Part shown: one piece after another, positions 60,868-64,000 of the stretch | Layout: each line of letters begins with the position of its first letter | Numbering within the stretch: position 1 is the stretch's first letter | NCBI RefSeq assembly: GCF_006715285.1 | Contig: NZ_VFMX01000001.1 | Coordinates: forward strand, 2,356,001 to 2,420,000 | Length of the DNA: 64,000 bases | DNA from: Arthrobacter sp. SLBN-83 | Lineage (GTDB): Bacteria; Actinomycetota; Actinomycetes; Actinomycetales; Micrococcaceae | Reading direction: 5' to 3' | Made by a program: the position numbers and the translations under genes | Notes under the pieces: model-generated | The model's input: only the letters and a program-made list of their open reading frames with translations | What the model was told of the DNA's origin: nothing | Database searches by the model: none

Positions 60868-60886
60868 ATCCGAATTGTATTCGGAT
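60868..60886. promoter_or_regulatory. TetR operator between monooxygenase and regulator
   Basis: Perfect 8-bp arms ATCCGAAT (60868-60875) and ATTCGGAT (60879-60886) with spacer TGT. It lies 22 bp before the TetR start codon and overlaps both promoters by position. Confidence 0.75.
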
Positions 60887-60907
60887 TAATTAAGGCTAGG
60901 CCTGGCG

Positions 60908-61573
60908 ATGAGTGAAGTCAATGCCCCCGCACGCCGCTACCACTCGCCCCGGCGAAAGGAGCAGGCCGCCGCAACCCGCGATGCCGTGCTGACTGCCGCA
61001 CGTGACTTATTTGTGGGGGAAGGCTACGGTTCCACCACTGTGGCGGGCATTGCTCGGAGGGCGGGTGTCGCCGTCGACACTGTCTACGCCACCATTGGAC
61101 GCAAGCCGGACCTGCTGCGGGAAGTGGTGGAGACGGCCATCTCGGGGACCGGGCAGGCCGTTCCCGCCGAGAGCCGCGACTACGTCGTTCGCTTGCGGGA
61201 AGCGGAGCGCGCGGCCGATAAGATCTCGATCTATGCCCACGCCCTGGCCGGCATCCAGCCGCGGCTCGCGCCGGTGTACGTGGCCCTGCGCGATGCTGCC
61301 GGGACCAACCCCGACTGCGCTGCGCTCTGGCGGGAGATCTCTGACCGCCGCGCTGCGAACATGCTGAAGTTTGTTGAGGACCTTGCCGCCACTGGGGAGC
61401 TGCGGACCGACCGCCCGGCCGCAGAGCTTGCCGACGCGGTGTGGAGCATGAATGGGCCCGAGTACTGGGTGCTGTTGGTGGACCAGCGCGGGTGGACTCC
61501 GGGACAGTTTGCCCACTGGCTGACCGATGCCTGGTGCCGGCTGTTGCTGACTGCTGGCCACGCTAAGAAATAG
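60908..61573 (+). CDS. TetR-family regulator (monooxygenase repressor)
   Basis: 221 residues. HTH ATRDAVLTAARDLFVGEGYGSTTVAGIARRAGVAVDTVYATIGRKPDLLREVVE near residues 18-75, then a helical ligand domain. Divergent from the flavin monooxygenase with a palindrome between them. It ends convergently overlapping the cupin gene by 11 bp. Confidence 0.88.
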   Translation: MSEVNAPARRYHSPRRKEQAAATRDAVLTAARDLFVGEGYGSTTVAGIARRAGVAVDTVYATIGRKPDLLREVVETAISGTGQAVPAESRDYVVRLREAERAADKISIYAHALAGIQPRLAPVYVALRDAAGTNPDCAALWREISDRRAANMLKFVEDLAATGELRTDRPAAELADAVWSMNGPEYWVLLVDQRGWTPGQFAHWLTDAWCRLLLTAGHAKK

Positions 61574-61934
61574 TAGGTCCAAGGCGGCCGGCTTGGGTGG
61601 CCGGCGCGTGCTGTTCCTCCCCGCGGGATGTGTCCGGGCGCGGTTCCTTCAGCTCGATGAAGAGGCAGTGGGTAGGTGTGGTGCCCGTATTCGTGCCGGA
61701 ATGTTCCTGCGCGTCGAGCCAGCGGGCCTGCCCTGCTGGGAGTTCCACATTCACCTCCCGGCCTCCTGATTGGAGCCGGCGGGCGAATGAACTGAGCGTG
61801 ACCATGACGCTGTCCGGGTGTGAATGGCTGCCGGTGCTTTCTCCTGGGCCGTCGCTGTACTCAAGGACGCGGACCCGTTCGTTCTCGAAGACCAGCCGGT
61901 AATGCTGCGGATTCACTGCAATGGGATCGGCCAT
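61563..61934 (-). CDS. Cupin-domain protein
   Basis: 123 residues. Cupin motif 1 SHSHPDSVMVTLS is seen with two His; the rest is beta-rich with PAGQARWLDAQEHSGTNTG. A small single cupin of unknown substrate. Divergent from the TetR gene at 61997 and its operator. Confidence 0.8.
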   Translation of the reverse strand: MADPIAVNPQHYRLVFENERVRVLEYSDGPGESTGSHSHPDSVMVTLSSFARRLQSGGREVNVELPAGQARWLDAQEHSGTNTGTTPTHCLFIELKEPRPDTSRGEEQHAPATQAGRLGPTIS

Positions 61935-61960
61935 GGGAAACCCCTAATATTCATGGGACG

Positions 61961-61981
61961 TACGTACCGTTACGGTACGTA
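61961..61981. promoter_or_regulatory. TetR operator between cupin and regulator
   Basis: Perfect 10-bp arms TACGTACCGT (61961-61970) and ACGGTACGTA (61972-61981) around one T. It lies 15 bp before the GTG start of the TetR gene and 26 bp before the cupin start. Confidence 0.78.
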
Positions 61982-61996
61982 TGTATCATAAGTCCT

Positions 61997-62596
61997 GTGT
62001 CCCTACGCCACAACGAAAATTATCTGGAGACCGGCAGGACCCGGCAGAAGTCGCGCACACGCGAAGAGTTGGTGTCCGTCCTCCGGGACCTGCTAAAGGA
62101 CGGGCGGGACCCGTCTGTTGCAGAAGTTGCTGCCATAGCCGGCATCTCCCGGACAACTGCCTACCGGTACTTTCCGGACAAGGAAGCCCTGCTGCACGCG
62201 GCCCTCCCCGAGACCGGGCTGGGGTCGCTGCTGGGTGATGACCCGCCGTCGGACGTCCGCGCCCGCTTGGAGCGCACGCTGGGCGCGCACTTCGACTTCA
62301 TCCGCGCCTGGGAACCGCAGTTGCGGGCATCGCTGCGGCTGTCCTTGACCCCGGGCGCAGCCCGACCCACGCTTCGCGGCGGCCGGGCTGTGGGCTGGTA
62401 CCGTGATGCCCTCTCCCCGTTGGAAACCGCAGGCTCCGGGATCGACACCGCCGCCCTGGCTGTCCGGCTTCGGGCGGTTGCCGGCATTGAAGCCTATGTC
62501 TGGCTGCGAGATGTGGCAGGTCTCCGGCCGGACCAGGCGTTCGGGGTTATGCGGGCCAACGCCATGGACATTCTTGGCGCGGCGCTCGCTGGCTAA
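61997..62596 (+). CDS. TetR-family regulator
   Basis: 199 residues from GTG 61997, in frame with a longer ORF that starts inside the cupin gene. HTH VLRDLLKDGRDPSVAEVAAIAGISRTTAYRYFPDKEALLHAAL near residues 25-65, helical C-terminus. Operator sits directly upstream, so it may repress both itself and the cupin gene. Confidence 0.85.
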   Translation: MSLRHNENYLETGRTRQKSRTREELVSVLRDLLKDGRDPSVAEVAAIAGISRTTAYRYFPDKEALLHAALPETGLGSLLGDDPPSDVRARLERTLGAHFDFIRAWEPQLRASLRLSLTPGAARPTLRGGRAVGWYRDALSPLETAGSGIDTAALAVRLRAVAGIEAYVWLRDVAGLRPDQAFGVMRANAMDILGAALAG

Positions 62597-62794
62597 GCGC
62601 AGGGCTGGTGGCTGCTTCGATATGTGATGGGTAAATCAGGGCAATTTGGATAGAAGTGCAGGTCAGGAGCCTGTTGAACTTTCAAATAACTTGAGCCTTT
62701 GTTGACGCTATACACCCTCACTTCCTGAGGTTGGCCCTGCAAAGTGGTCCTCAGTTAGACCACAGCACACCAACCAAGTCTGAGGGGACACATC

Positions 62795-63346
62795 ATGAAG
62801 AACAGCACTTTGATCAAGGGAACCGCCGCCATCGCCGTTGGCGCAGCACTGCTGCTGGGCGGCGGGGGCACCCTGGCCAACTGGAACGCGTCAGCTTCCG
62901 CCACTCCCGGCACTATCGTTGCGGGTGACCTGAATGTCGAAAACCTCGTGAATGGCACGTGGACTGACCGCAACGGGGCAGTGATCACGAACATTGCCAA
63001 TTACACTGTGGTCCCCGGCGACAAGCTCACATTCACGCAGGATTTGAAAGTGACTTTGCATGGCACCAAAATGGCCGCAAAAATCGAGACGTCGGGTGTG
63101 AACAACCCCACGAACGGCTTCACTGGAACTAACGTGAGCGTGTCCCCTGTGACTCTGAAGGTTGGGACCACAACTCTGGCGAATCCGCTTGGTCCCTCAG
63201 CTGACGCCCAGACCGTCACCGCAAGCGTCACATTCGAATTCAGCGCTACTACGGCTGGGCGGACTGACGTGGGCGCCAGCTACAAGTTCAACACCGTGGG
63301 CTTCACCCTCACTCAGGTGAACTCGCTCAACGACGGTCTCTCCTAG
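62795..63346 (+). CDS. Alternate-signal (SipW-type) exported protein, RER_14450-like
   Basis: 183 residues. The signal KNSTLIKGTAAIAVGAALLLGGGGTLANWNASASATPGTI has the (A/L)(x)W(x) motif seen in the 22-26 kb group, with the GGGGTLANWN version typical of the TIGR04089 family. Mature domain is beta-rich with VNNPTNGFTGTNVSVSPVTL, no cysteines. Stop at 63344-63346. Part of a two-gene unit with the next protein. Confidence 0.78.
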   Translation: MKNSTLIKGTAAIAVGAALLLGGGGTLANWNASASATPGTIVAGDLNVENLVNGTWTDRNGAVITNIANYTVVPGDKLTFTQDLKVTLHGTKMAAKIETSGVNNPTNGFTGTNVSVSPVTLKVGTTTLANPLGPSADAQTVTASVTFEFSATTAGRTDVGASYKFNTVGFTLTQVNSLNDGLS

Positions 63347-63348
63347 CC

Positions 63349-63381
63349 TGATGCCGGGTGGTTCGTTGCCACCCGGCATCA
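63349..63381 (+). promoter_or_regulatory. Intercistronic hairpin between two alternate-signal genes
   Basis: Perfect 13-bp arms TGATGCCGGGTGG (63349-63361) and CCACCCGGCATCA (63369-63381), seven-base loop, no T tract. It may limit read-through or stabilise the upstream mRNA, giving more of the first protein. Confidence 0.6.
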
Positions 63382-63414
63382 TGCAGCAGAAAAGACTAGG
63401 ACCAGGAGGGGACC

Positions 63415-64000
63415 ATGCGCACCAAGCGCAGACTGCAGGCGGCGGCATTCACCGCGGCGGCAGTGGTCCTGGGCCTGTGCACCGTGCAGGGAACATACGC
63501 GTTGTGGAGTGCCGCAGCCTCGGCTTCCCCGGGGACCATCTCGTCGGCCTCGTTCGATACGACGATGACCGCAGTCAACACCGGCCAAACGACCAACATG
63601 ACCCTCACCAATGGGACGGCGGCTACCCTGACTTTGTCTCCCGCAGGGACACTGGGACCGGGCACCTCGGTCTACGGGGGAGTGGTGGTCACCAACAACA
63701 CCAACGCCGGTGGCCAGTTCAATGCCGCCATCACTGCAAGCCAGCCCACCATCGCGAACGTCAACGGCGGAAGCCTTGCCAGCTACGTCCGCGTCAACGC
63801 AAAGAGTGCCGCCTCCTCCACGGAGTGCAGTACCGCCACCGGCTTCGCACCGATCGGTTCCACGGGGCTCGTTTCGCCCACGGTGGTGAAAGGCGCCTCG
63901 ACCGTCTTCTGCTTCCAGATCGCCCTGGATTCCGCCGCCCCGGCCACAGTGAAAGGACAGGCAGTGAACATCTCGCTCCAACTCACCGCGCGTCAGCTTT
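63415..64000 (+). CDS. Alternate-signal exported protein, truncated by window edge
   Basis: About 195 residues visible from ATG 63415, GGAGGG upstream. Signal RRLQAAAFTAAAVVLGLCTVQGTYALWSAAASASPGTI with the ALWS motif, then beta-rich sequence with ECSTATG cysteine and VFCFQIALDS. The reading frame is still open at 64000. A paralogue of the gene just upstream; a signal peptidase gene of SipW type might follow outside the window. Confidence 0.72.
   Translation, partial: MRTKRRLQAAAFTAAAVVLGLCTVQGTYALWSAAASASPGTISSASFDTTMTAVNTGQTTNMTLTNGTAATLTLSPAGTLGPGTSVYGGVVVTNNTNAGGQFNAAITASQPTIANVNGGSLASYVRVNAKSAASSTECSTATGFAPIGSTGLVSPTVVKGASTVFCFQIALDSAAPATVKGQAVNISLQLTARQL

Noticed and set aside
1-64000. 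tRNA, rRNA, insertion sequence or prophage genes
   Set aside because: No tRNA-like cloverleaf with CCA ends, no rRNA-type sequence, and no transposase or integrase reading frame were seen.

Overview
The window is high-GC DNA from an actinobacterium, almost certainly a member of the Micrococcaceae close to Arthrobacter or Pseudarthrobacter. The grounds are the protein families present (a C50-carotenoid-type crtE/idi neighbourhood, mycothiol-type arsenate reductase, CmtR-like sensor, several GAF-ANTAR regulators, LCP and FtsW/RodA envelope genes), the frequent GTG starts, and a lineage-style intergenic repeat with a spurious-ORF signature. No rRNA, tRNA, CRISPR array, insertion sequence or phage module was seen, so this looks like ordinary chromosome with accessory patches.

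Layout. 1-3.4 kb: divergent prenyl diphosphate synthase (cut by the window edge) and isopentenyl diphosphate isomerase, a family 2 glycosyltransferase and a diacylglycerol kinase-like lipid kinase. 3.4-7.2 kb: repeat elements, then an amidase/permease operon behind a tandem glycine riboswitch. 7.2-13.5 kb: glutamate decarboxylase with a glutamine amidotransferase, a repeat-containing secreted protein, hemerythrin, and a YcnI-CopC-type copper operon. 13.6-18.3 kb: class A penicillin-binding protein, DUF2127 membrane protein, TatB, a CaCA exchanger and a 50-residue zinc-ribbon protein. 18.4-22.3 kb: a repeat-rich small protein beside a PqqD-like/M50 membrane metalloprotease, then a decayed copy of the penicillin-binding protein. 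22.4-26.6 kb: four secreted proteins with SipW-type alternate signal sequences or Ig-like folds. 27.2-31.7 kb: Lrp regulator divergent from a branched-chain 2-oxoacid dehydrogenase operon (E1 alpha, E1 beta, E2).

31.8-47.2 kb: GntR/DUF1648 pair with a strong palindromic operator, a microgene with its own promoter and terminator, an ECF42 sigma factor with its DGPF partner, a secreted glycosidase-like protein, an FAD monooxygenase, a VOC protein, a secreted phosphoesterase, a GAF-ANTAR regulator, an acyltransferase, a CmtR-CDF metal efflux operon and an LCP ligase. 47.4-57.6 kb: FtsW/RodA, a transporter, a 48-residue zinc-ribbon protein, three more ANTAR regulators, MarR, an arsC-trxB pair and small membrane proteins. 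57.7-64 kb: a second transporter, lipase-like hydrolase, flavin monooxygenase with a divergent TetR and palindromic operator, a cupin with a second divergent TetR and operator, and two more alternate-signal exported proteins, the last cut by the window edge.

The most unusual items are the M50/PqqD-like protease with its adjacent repeat protein, the two loci of alternate-signal proteins, the glycine riboswitch on an amidase operon, the TIR-bounded repeat family and its related GTACGACGGCGG motif (once inside a coding gene), and the collapsed penicillin-binding protein duplicate. Functions are assigned from sequence motifs read by eye; no database search was possible.
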